Below, one piece after another: positions 1 to 7,619 of a stretch of 38,165 nucleotides of DNA. The first letter of the stretch is position 1. The number at the start of each line of letters is the position of its first letter. The position numbers and the translations under genes were made by a program. Source of the DNA: an uncultured Sphingomonadales bacterium (GTDB lineage: Bacteria; Pseudomonadota; Alphaproteobacteria; Sphingomonadales; CAKZYD01); the NCBI GenBank assembly GCA_937884085.1, contig CAKZYD010000227.1, positions 1-38,165 of the forward strand. The letters are read 5' to 3'. Under the pieces are notes generated by a model, which saw only the letters and a list, made by a program, of their open reading frames with translations, was not told the DNA's origin and searched no databases.

Positions 1-1
1 C

Positions 2-604
2 ATCGGACTGACTGGGTCCATTGCCATGGGAAAATCCACTGCCGCAGCCATGCTGCGCCGGCTCGGCCTCGCCGTGTTCGATGCGGATGCCAGCGTGCAC
101 AGTCTGATGGGGCCTAAAGGCGCCGCTTTGCCTGCTTTGGCGCAGTTGTTTCCAGGTGCAGTCGGACCGCGAGGACTGGACCGCCAAGCCGTTGGCGCCC
201 AGGTTTTTGCAAGCCCAGAGAAAAAGGCGGCCCTTGAAGCGCTGTTGCACCCCATGGTGCGGCGCTTGCAGAAGGGGTTCTTAGATCGCCAGCGCCGCAA
301 GCGGGCCCCCTTTGTTGTGCTGGATATTCCGCTCCTGTTCGAGACGGGGGGCCATCGGCGCTGTGACCATGTGTTGGTCGTCTCCGCGCCAGCGTTCTTG
401 CAGCGCCAGCGCGCTCTAGCGCGTCCGGGCATGACATCGCAGAAGTTTGATGACATCCTCAGCAATCAAATGCCCGATTATAAAAAGCGACGCTATGCCG
501 ATACTGTGATCCCCACAGGTCTTGGCAAAGCCGTCACTTACCGGGCTTTGAAAAAAGCTCTCTTCACGCTCCAGCGCGCCAAAAAGAAGGACCCAAATGG
601 CTAA
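2..604 (+). CDS. coaE: dephospho-CoA kinase (5' truncated by window edge)
   Basis: Frame is open from base 2 and reads IGLTGSIAMGKST (P-loop) ahead of the listed ATG; then FDADASVHSL, LDIPLLFETGG; followed by dnaQ as in many alphaproteobacteria. Confidence 0.95.
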   Translation: MGLTGSIAMGKSTAAAMLRRLGLAVFDADASVHSLMGPKGAALPALAQLFPGAVGPRGLDRQAVGAQVFASPEKKAALEALLHPMVRRLQKGFLDRQRRKRAPFVVLDIPLLFETGGHRRCDHVLVVSAPAFLQRQRALARPGMTSQKFDDILSNQMPDYKKRRYADTVIPTGLGKAVTYRALKKALFTLQRAKKKDPNG

Positions 605-1301
605 AATAGAGATCGTATTTGATACCGAAACCACGGGTGTGAAAGTGGACGAAGGGCACCGTGTGGTTGAGATTGGCTGTGTTGAGCTCGATAATCTGAT
701 TCCCACCGGGCGGACCTTCCACTGCTATATAAATCCCGAACGAGACATGCCGCTTGGTGCCTTTGAAATCCACGGGCTTTCGACCGAATTTCTGTCTGAT
801 AAGCCGACTTTTGCGCAAATAGCGGACGACTTCCTGGCCTTTATCGCAGACGCGGGTCTGGTGGCGCATAATGCTGACTTTGACTTTGGCTTTATCAACG
901 CCGAACTCGATAATATTGGCCGGCCGCCGATATCAAATTCTCGCAAAGTTGACAGTTGGCGCATGGCTCAGCGCCTCTTTCCAGGCCAAGCATCTAGCCT
1001 TGATGCGCTCTGCCGCCGCTTTGAGATTGATCTCAGCGCGCGCACGAAACACGGCGCCTTACTCGACGCCGAACTCCTTGCAGAAGTCTATTTGAACCTC
1101 AAAGGGGGGCGTCAAACGCGCCTTGACCTTGGGTCAAACCTGGCCGGTGGTGCGTCTGATCAGGTGATTTCAATTCACAAAAAGCGCCAGTCGATCACGG
1201 CGCGTGAGCATCACCTTTGCCCACAGGAACGCGCCCGCCATGAGGCATTTGTAAGCGAAATGCCCAACGCTTTGTGGGCTCGCTATGACGTGGCTGAGTA
1301 A
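597..1301 (+). CDS. dnaQ: DNA polymerase III epsilon subunit (3'-5' exonuclease)
   Basis: FDTETTG, EIHGLS, HNADFDFGFIN, KHGALLDAELLAEVYL exonuclease motifs; 8-bp overlap with coaE. Confidence 0.95.
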   Translation: MAKIEIVFDTETTGVKVDEGHRVVEIGCVELDNLIPTGRTFHCYINPERDMPLGAFEIHGLSTEFLSDKPTFAQIADDFLAFIADAGLVAHNADFDFGFINAELDNIGRPPISNSRKVDSWRMAQRLFPGQASSLDALCRRFEIDLSARTKHGALLDAELLAEVYLNLKGGRQTRLDLGSNLAGGASDQVISIHKKRQSITAREHHLCPQERARHEAFVSEMPNALWARYDVAE

Positions 1302-1307
1302 GCTGAT

Positions 1308-1898
1308 TTAGGCGTTGGGTTGGACTGGGTTACTGGCGCTTGCACCTTGTTCAACGCGCTGCCGATAAAGAGCGGCAAAATCGAGCGGCTCAAGTGTGAG
1401 GGGTGGATAGCCGCCGTCCCGCACGGCATCAGACAAGATGCGCCTAGCAAATGGGAACAGCAGACGCGGCGCTTCAACCAACAAAAACGGCTGCATCATG
1501 TCTTCTGGAAGATTGCGCAACTGAAACAAGCCAGCAAAAACCAGTTCGACCATGTAGACGGGCTGACCATTGGCGGTCGATTTCGCTTCAAGCTTCAACT
1601 CAACTTCATAGGCATCTTCGGCCACCTGCCGACCGGCGACATTCACACCAATGTTGATGTCTGGCTTTGCATCTTGCAGCGCTTGATAGATCTGCGGCGC
1701 ACTTGGATTTTCGAAACTCAAATCTTTGATATATTGTGCCAATAGCCCAGCTTGTGGTTGCGCATCACCTTGTGCCTCACCATTGCCGGTATTGAATTCG
1801 ATTTGCGGCCCGTCATTACCCGCTCCGTCGAAAGCGTCGGCGCTTAAATCGACAGGGCTTGCGCCATTGCCATCCCCATTGTCTTTTTCGTCAGCCAC
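1308..1898 (-). CDS. secB: protein-export chaperone SecB
   Basis: YIKDLSFENPSAP...VELVFAGLFQLRNLPEDMMQPFLLVEAPRLLFPFARRILSDAVRDGGYPPLTLEPLDFAALY; conserved position next to dnaQ. Confidence 0.95.
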   Translation of the reverse strand: MADEKDNGDGNGASPVDLSADAFDGAGNDGPQIEFNTGNGEAQGDAQPQAGLLAQYIKDLSFENPSAPQIYQALQDAKPDINIGVNVAGRQVAEDAYEVELKLEAKSTANGQPVYMVELVFAGLFQLRNLPEDMMQPFLLVEAPRLLFPFARRILSDAVRDGGYPPLTLEPLDFAALYRQRVEQGASASNPVQPNA

Positions 1899-2134
1899 GC
1901 CTTGGACCCTCTTCTTAACGCGTTTTATACGGGCGGGTCGCTATCATCTCTATCGCGTAAACACAAGGCTCTGCCCAGTTGCCCTTGGCTGGTTTTATCT
2001 TAGATGAATGCGCTAAACGCGCGCGGCCAGCTTGCACATGGCCAGCCCACTGTTTATCTAGTCAACAGACGCGGGCAATTGGTCTGCTATGGAAGATGAA
2101 ATGATATGCTTACCATGCAAGATGGGATTGGCGG

Positions 2135-2788
2135 ATGGACATGATTGAAATCATTATCTTCGCCATGATTGCTGCTTTTGTTGCTTTACGGCTGTTCAGT
2201 GTGCTTGGGCGTCGACCTGAAGAAGATACGGCGCCGCGCCCTTTGCCCGTGGACCCCGATATGGGCAGTCCGTCTGATGTTGCGCGTGTAGAAGAGGATG
2301 CCGTTGATCCCTTGGCAGATCTTGAAGATGCTGCTGTACGCGCCGGGCTTGAAGCCATCGGTGAAGCGGATCGCAGCTTCGATTATCGCAGTTTCAAAGA
2401 AGGTTCCGTTGCCGCTTATGAGATGATCCTAGAAGGCTTTTGGCGCGGCGAACGCGCAACATACGAGCCTTATGTGTCCAAAGACATCGCCTCCGACTTT
2501 AACGCCGCCCTTGCGCAGCGTGAGAAAGATGGCCTGATCGTCGAAAACCGCTTGATCGATTTGGACAAAGTTGAACCTGTTGAAGCGCAACTTGATGGTA
2601 AGACCGCCGAAATCACAATGGCCTTCATCGCCAATATCATGGCTGTTACGAAAAACAGTGATGGTGAAGTGGTCGATGGCTCGCTGAGCGAGACCTATCA
2701 AACCAGAGATCGGTGGACATTTGCACGCAAAACCAACGCGCGCGATCCAAATTGGACAGTGATCGCAACCGAAAGCGAAGAAGACTAG
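2135..2788 (+). CDS. Tim44/TimA domain protein
   Basis: N-terminal single TM (IEIIIFAMIAAFVALRLFSVLGRR), then a Tim44-like region (YEMILEGFWRGERATYEPYVSKDIASDFNAAL); divergent from secB. Confidence 0.8.
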   Translation: MDMIEIIIFAMIAAFVALRLFSVLGRRPEEDTAPRPLPVDPDMGSPSDVARVEEDAVDPLADLEDAAVRAGLEAIGEADRSFDYRSFKEGSVAAYEMILEGFWRGERATYEPYVSKDIASDFNAALAQREKDGLIVENRLIDLDKVEPVEAQLDGKTAEITMAFIANIMAVTKNSDGEVVDGSLSETYQTRDRWTFARKTNARDPNWTVIATESEED

Positions 2789-2848
2789 GTTTCCGCCTCA
2801 GGATTGCGGCAGTGGGGGATGCAAGCCTGAAGATCAGCAGGTGATGCC

Positions 2849-3403
2849 ATGACTGGACGCAAGACGAAGGCTCCAATCGATCCAGATCGCGCGCTTTGGG
2901 ACAGCGTTACACGCGATGTCACCCCGCTCAATCGTCCTAAGGCGGCACCAAAAGCCCCCATAAGCACGCCCCGCACGGCTAATGCGCAACCAGGTCGGCG
3001 CCTTGATGACGTCTCTCCTACGCGCGCGATTGGGCCTTTGTTAGAGCAGCCGCTTGACCGCAGTTGGCAAAAGCGATTTCGGCGCGGTCGCACGGAAGTC
3101 GACCGGACCATCGACTTGCACGGTCTCACCCAGACTAAAGCCCATAACGCCCTGACCAAGACCCTAGCGGCTGCCGTGCGCGCCGATGAGCGTATCGTTC
3201 TGGTCATCACGGGGAAAGGCGCGCCAAAAACGGCCGACGCTGCGGCCAGCAATCAACCGAGAGGCGTTTTGCGAAACATGCTGCCCCATTGGATTGAGGC
3301 AGGACCCTATGCGGGCCATGTCATCGCCATAAGGCCGGCGCATCCCGTCCATGGCGGATCAGGGGCATTTTACGTGCTGCTCAGGCGCAAGCGGGCGGCG
3401 TGA
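2849..3403 (+). CDS. Smr/MutS2-type domain protein
   Basis: TIDLHGLTQTKAHNAL...RIVLVITGKG...GVLRNMLPHWIE, HGGSGAFYVLLRRKR typical of Smr domain. Confidence 0.9.
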   Translation: MTGRKTKAPIDPDRALWDSVTRDVTPLNRPKAAPKAPISTPRTANAQPGRRLDDVSPTRAIGPLLEQPLDRSWQKRFRRGRTEVDRTIDLHGLTQTKAHNALTKTLAAAVRADERIVLVITGKGAPKTADAAASNQPRGVLRNMLPHWIEAGPYAGHVIAIRPAHPVHGGSGAFYVLLRRKRAA

Positions 3404-4067
3404 AGGCAGCGCGGGCTGCGGCCACAGCCTCTCGCATATGGCAACCTTCCAAATGGTCGTTGACCAGTCCCATGGCCTGCATAAAGGCATAGCAGGTCGT
3501 CGGCCCTACAAAGCGCCAGCCGCGCGTCTTCAAGTCTTTTGACAGTCTTTCTGAGGTTTCGGTCTTGCCAAGCCGCCTCAGTGTAGCGTGGTCAAACACC
3601 GTCGGCCGCTCTCTCTCCGGTGGTTCGAAGTTCCAAAAATAGGCCGCCAAAGAGCCCTTCTCATCAACGAGGTCGCACGCACGCACAGCATTGTTGATCG
3701 TACTTTCAATCTTGCCGCGATGGCGGATGATGCCTGCGTTCTGGACGAGCCGTTCCACATCTCCTCTATCGAACCGGGCGACAGTTTCGAAGTCAAAGTC
3801 AGCAAAGGCCCTGCGAAAATTATCGCGCTTTCGCAAGATAGTGAGCCAGGACAGGCCGGACTGAAATCCCTCCAAGCAGATTTTTTCAAACAGCCGTTTA
3901 TCGTCTGCGACAGGAAAGCCCCATTCGGTATCATGATAGGAAATGTATTGCGCATCATTCCCGGGCCACCAGCACCGCATCACATCATCATCGCCGCAAA
4001 TAAGGCCGTCTAAAGCACCTGACGTCGTCACCCTAAACCCTTCGCCTTGCGTCTTGAAACGGGCCAA
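3381..4067 (-). CDS. tag: DNA-3-methyladenine glycosylase I
   Basis: RCWWPGNDAQYISYHDTEWGFPVADDKRLFEKICLEGFQSGLSWLTILRKRDNFRRAF and GPTTCYAFMQAMGLVNDHLEGC; start codon uncertain. Confidence 0.93.
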   Translation of the reverse strand: MARFKTQGEGFRVTTSGALDGLICGDDDVMRCWWPGNDAQYISYHDTEWGFPVADDKRLFEKICLEGFQSGLSWLTILRKRDNFRRAFADFDFETVARFDRGDVERLVQNAGIIRHRGKIESTINNAVRACDLVDEKGSLAAYFWNFEPPERERPTVFDHATLRRLGKTETSERLSKDLKTRGWRFVGPTTCYAFMQAMGLVNDHLEGCHMREAVAAARAAFTPPACA

Positions 4068-4174
4068 GAAAAGTGCTTGTCTCTAAGCCCCGTGGCCAAC
4101 GATTGTCACAATCCATCAATACCAGAGTACCCATCGCCAAGCGCCATCTCTATGTCTGTTCTTATGGAGTGTCT

Positions 4175-4741
4175 ATGAAATCGAAAGTCTTAATCGCTAG
4201 TCTCTGTATTTTCGCCTCGTCTTGTGGCAGCGACGACCCCATCACCATTGAAGAAATCTCCGAAGAGCCGGATCGCAAAGATATTGCCATGCTGTGTGAC
4301 TTGTTTCGTGAGCGGAGTAAAAACGCCCCGGACAAAATTGCAGAAGGCGGCTTTCAAGACTTAGTTCGTCTTGGCGTGAGTGAAAAAGGCATCAAAAAAG
4401 CCGCTGCCGCCCGGAAGAAAGGCCGCGCAGCTTATGTTGAAGGCATTTCCGAGTGCTGCAAAGCCTTCAATAAAGAGGTGAAAGACCTCGATGATACGCA
4501 GATAGCCTATGTCTATGCTGATTTGGTATTATCCGGCATCACATCCGATATGTTGACCCCCGCGCAGCAGCGAGACGCCCGAGCTTTAAGGGAATATGCC
4601 GAAGACAATATGACCCGCCCCGCAAGCAACACGGCCTATGACGTACGCACCAGTCTTCCAAAATGTACAAAGGAATTTCGAGACGCGGCCTCTCGTGAAA
4701 CCACCGAAGCCATTCGCCAAATTGTCGATGACTATAGGTAG
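4175..4741 (+). CDS. putative lipoprotein of unknown function
   Basis: Reannotated start MKSKVLIASLCIFASSCGSDD gives signal peptide plus lipobox-like ASSC; no family recognised. Confidence 0.6.
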   Translation: MKSKVLIASLCIFASSCGSDDPITIEEISEEPDRKDIAMLCDLFRERSKNAPDKIAEGGFQDLVRLGVSEKGIKKAAAARKKGRAAYVEGISECCKAFNKEVKDLDDTQIAYVYADLVLSGITSDMLTPAQQRDARALREYAEDNMTRPASNTAYDVRTSLPKCTKEFRDAASRETTEAIRQIVDDYR

Positions 4742-4748
4742 CCCTTTG

Positions 4749-6215
4749 CTATCGAAAAGCGGGCTCGTCAAAACTGCGCAATTTGCGTGAGTGCAGCGAG
4801 CCTTCAAGCGCGTCCTCTCGCAGCAAGTCAAGCGTTCGTAGCCCAATCTGTAAATGCTGGCTCACGCTCTCTTCGTAGAATTTGTCCGCCATGCCGGGCA
4901 GTTTGATTTCGCCATGAAGCGGCCGGTCGGATACGCATAGAAGGGTGCCGTAGGGGACCCGGAAGCGATAGCCATTGGCTGCAATCGTGGCTGATTCCAT
5001 ATCAATGGCAATGGCGCGGGACTGGTTGAACCGCGCGGCGAGCTCATGATAGCGCAGCTCCCAATTGCGGTCGTCCGTGGTGACGACGGTTCCGGTGCGC
5101 AGCCGTTGCTTTAGGGTGTGACCGGGCAAATGCGTGATGTCTGAAACTGCTTCGCTTAAGGCGACTTGGACTTCCGCGAGCGTCGGCAACGGAATGGCTA
5201 CTGGCAGGGCGTCATCGAGCACATGATCATCGCGCAAATAGGCATGGGCCAATACATAATCGCCAAGCCGTTGAGATCCGCGCAAGCCGCCGCAATGGCC
5301 GATCATGATCCACACATGGGCCCGTAAGACCGCCAGATGATCGGTGATGGTTTTGGCATTGGACGGGCCGACGCCGATGTTGACCAGGGTGACGCCCATG
5401 CCATCTTCGCGCATCAGATGATAGGCCGGCATTTGCGGCAGTTTTTTTAACGGCGGCGTGTCTGGCGAGGCATCTTTTCGATGGATGCGACCGCCCGGTT
5501 CTACAAAGGCGCTATATCCGCCCTGTGCCACTTGCGCATGCGCATAGTCAGCAAATTCATCGACATAGCGCTGATAATTGGTGAACAGTACAAAGCTCTG
5601 AAAATGAGCTGGGTCGGTTCCTGTGTAGTGGCGAAGGCGGTGCAGCGAATAGTCAATGCGTGGGCCGGAAAACAAGCTCAGGGGATAGAGCCCATCGCGC
5701 TTTAAGACGGCTTTCCCATCGACGATATCATCGTTGGTGGCCGCCAGATTCGGCATTGTGAAATAGCGCTTAGCCTCCTGACGAAGCTGCGCGTCAAGGC
5801 CGGAGGAGGCCCGTTCAACGGCAAAGCTTAGCGGGATTTCTACATCGCTTTGCCCCACATAAAACCGCGCCTTATGATTGGTTTTCAAAAGCGCCAGTTG
5901 CTCGATCAAATAAGACTTAAATAAATCCGGCGCCGTAATGGTGGTTGCATGAAAGCCTGCATGGGCCACCTTTCCATAGCTTAGCTGGGAAGATGTGGCG
6001 ATGTCTGCGCTGGCGATCTCAATGGCCAGATATGGGTAAACTGCATGACAGCGCCCTGGCAGACTTTTGCTTTCAGAGAAGCGCTCAAAGTCGCCTATGA
6101 TCGTTTGCGTTGCCGCTTCATAGAGCGAGGATAGCCGCTCAAAGGTTGCTTGCGGTGTGTCGCACAGCTGAAGGTCCGAAGCTGGCAGGTCGTCTAGCAT
6201 CTTCCACATGGACAT
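4749..6215 (-). CDS. amn: AMP nucleosidase
   Basis: Full-length ~488 aa; VNIGVGPSNAKTITDHLAVLRAHVWIMIGHCGGLRGSQRLGDYVLAHAYLRDDHVLDD, AIDMESATIAANGYRFRVPYGTLLCVSDRPLHGEIKLPG. Confidence 0.93.
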   Translation of the reverse strand: MSMWKMLDDLPASDLQLCDTPQATFERLSSLYEAATQTIIGDFERFSESKSLPGRCHAVYPYLAIEIASADIATSSQLSYGKVAHAGFHATTITAPDLFKSYLIEQLALLKTNHKARFYVGQSDVEIPLSFAVERASSGLDAQLRQEAKRYFTMPNLAATNDDIVDGKAVLKRDGLYPLSLFSGPRIDYSLHRLRHYTGTDPAHFQSFVLFTNYQRYVDEFADYAHAQVAQGGYSAFVEPGGRIHRKDASPDTPPLKKLPQMPAYHLMREDGMGVTLVNIGVGPSNAKTITDHLAVLRAHVWIMIGHCGGLRGSQRLGDYVLAHAYLRDDHVLDDALPVAIPLPTLAEVQVALSEAVSDITHLPGHTLKQRLRTGTVVTTDDRNWELRYHELAARFNQSRAIAIDMESATIAANGYRFRVPYGTLLCVSDRPLHGEIKLPGMADKFYEESVSQHLQIGLRTLDLLREDALEGSLHSRKLRSFDEPAFR

Positions 6216-6218
6216 CTT

Positions 6219-7451
6219 TTAGAGGGAAAGCAGCACACTCGCAATTGCTGCGCTCATCAGGTTGCATAGCGCGCCTGCTAGGACCGCCTTCAGGCCAAGG
6301 CGGCTAATTTCAGCCTTGCGGGCCGGTACCATGGTCCCTAACCCGCCCAGCACAATGGCAATCGCGGCGAGATTGGCAAAGCCGCATAGCGCGAAAATCG
6401 CAATGGTCCGACTGTCTGGGCTAAGCGGCTGTTCCAAGCTGACGAGTTTGGCGAAGGCAATGACCTCGTTCAATATCACCTTCTGGCCAAGCAAATTGCC
6501 GACCACGGTGGCTTCTTCCCAAGGAATACCAATGAGGAAGGCGATGGGCGCAAAGAGCCAGCCTAAAATGGTCTCCAGCGATACCCCATCAAGACCAATA
6601 AGGCCGGTCAGGCCCCCAACGATGCCGTTCAGCATGCTTAGGAGCGCTGTAAAAGCCAGCAGCATAGCGCCCACGGCGACGGCGACGCGGACGCCTGCCA
6701 TGGCCCCATCCGCGGCTGCCTCGAGCACATTTACGGGGCGATTTTCTGCGTCCATCGCTTCAATGGGCAATCGTTCGTCCTCCGAAACCAGATCGCCGGG
6801 CGCATCCGGCACTAAAATTTTGGACATGAGGAGCCCACCGGGCGCTGCCATGAAGGCTGCCGCCACAAGCGATTCGACGGAGTCTGCGCCCAATATGGCA
6901 GCATAGGCGATCAGCGTGGCCCCAGCCGTCGTTGACAGGCCAACGCCCATGATCGTGAAGAGCTGCGCCCGTGTCAGGGTTGAGAGATAGGGCCGGATGA
7001 CCAGTGGGGCTTCCACCATCCCGACAAAGATGTTGGCTGAGGCGCACAGGCTTTCGACCCGGCTAATCCCAATCACCCGCCGCAGCGCTCCGCCAATGGT
7101 GATGACGATGAGCTGCATGATCCGCAGGTGATAGAGCACAGCCACGAGTGAGGAGACGAAGATAATGGCTGGCAGTACTTTTAGGGCCAGGACAAAGCCA
7201 ATACCGCTTTCGTCAGCCAGCGGCCCAAACAGGAAATCGATGCCCACATTGGCATAATCGACAATCGATTGAACGCCGCCGGCTGCCCCCGTGAGCATGG
7301 ATTTGCCAGCCGGAACGACCAGTACCAAGGCGGCAAAGGCCGCCTGAAAGGCAAAAGCCGTCAACACCACCCGGGGGCTGATGTCTTTACGCCGTTCTGA
7401 AAACAAAACCGCGATTGCGACCAGTACCACGATACCAAGGAGGCCAATCAT
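6219..7451 (-). CDS. CNT-family nucleoside transporter (NupC-like)
   Basis: Polytopic; LPAIIFVSSLVAVLYHLRIMQLIV, ESLCASANIFVGMVEAPLVIRPYL, ALCGFANLAAIAIVLGGLGTMVPARKAEISRLGLKAVLAG characteristic of concentrative nucleoside transporters. Confidence 0.92.
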   Translation of the reverse strand: MIGLLGIVVLVAIAVLFSERRKDISPRVVLTAFAFQAAFAALVLVVPAGKSMLTGAAGGVQSIVDYANVGIDFLFGPLADESGIGFVLALKVLPAIIFVSSLVAVLYHLRIMQLIVITIGGALRRVIGISRVESLCASANIFVGMVEAPLVIRPYLSTLTRAQLFTIMGVGLSTTAGATLIAYAAILGADSVESLVAAAFMAAPGGLLMSKILVPDAPGDLVSEDERLPIEAMDAENRPVNVLEAAADGAMAGVRVAVAVGAMLLAFTALLSMLNGIVGGLTGLIGLDGVSLETILGWLFAPIAFLIGIPWEEATVVGNLLGQKVILNEVIAFAKLVSLEQPLSPDSRTIAIFALCGFANLAAIAIVLGGLGTMVPARKAEISRLGLKAVLAGALCNLMSAAIASVLLSL

Positions 7452-7480
7452 GAAAAGGCGCTGGCCTCATCAAACTCATT

Positions 7481-7600
7481 TTCCCTCCCCCGCTCTGGGG
7501 GAGGGCTAGGGAGGGGGTTCTCTAAAGTTCGGTATACCGCAACTAAGGTCCAGGTAGGCGCAGACCCCCTCCTAAATCCTCCCCCAGAACGGGGGAGGAC
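7481..7600. repeat. two head-to-head inverted copies of a ~40-bp GC-rich hairpin repeat
   Basis: Left TTCCCTCCCCCGCTCTGGGGGAGGGCTAGGGAGGGGGTTCT; reverse complement of right AGTCCTCCCCCGTTCTGGGGGAGGATTTAGGAGGGGGTCTG. Confidence 0.85.
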
Positions 7601-7619
7601 TTTGTTTTCTAGAAGCCAA

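Noticed and set aside
3381-3403. Smr/tag 3' overlap as a regulatory feature
   Set aside because: A 23-bp convergent overlap is common in compact genomes; no further signal seen.
6262-6906. 214-aa plus-strand ORF
   Set aside because: Antisense to the CNT transporter; low-complexity Ala/Ser/Pro translation.
7481-7600. Possible CRISPR or tRNA-like structure
   Set aside because: Only two inverted arms, no regularly spaced direct repeats and no anticodon/T-arm pattern; better explained as a REP/MITE-like repeat pair.
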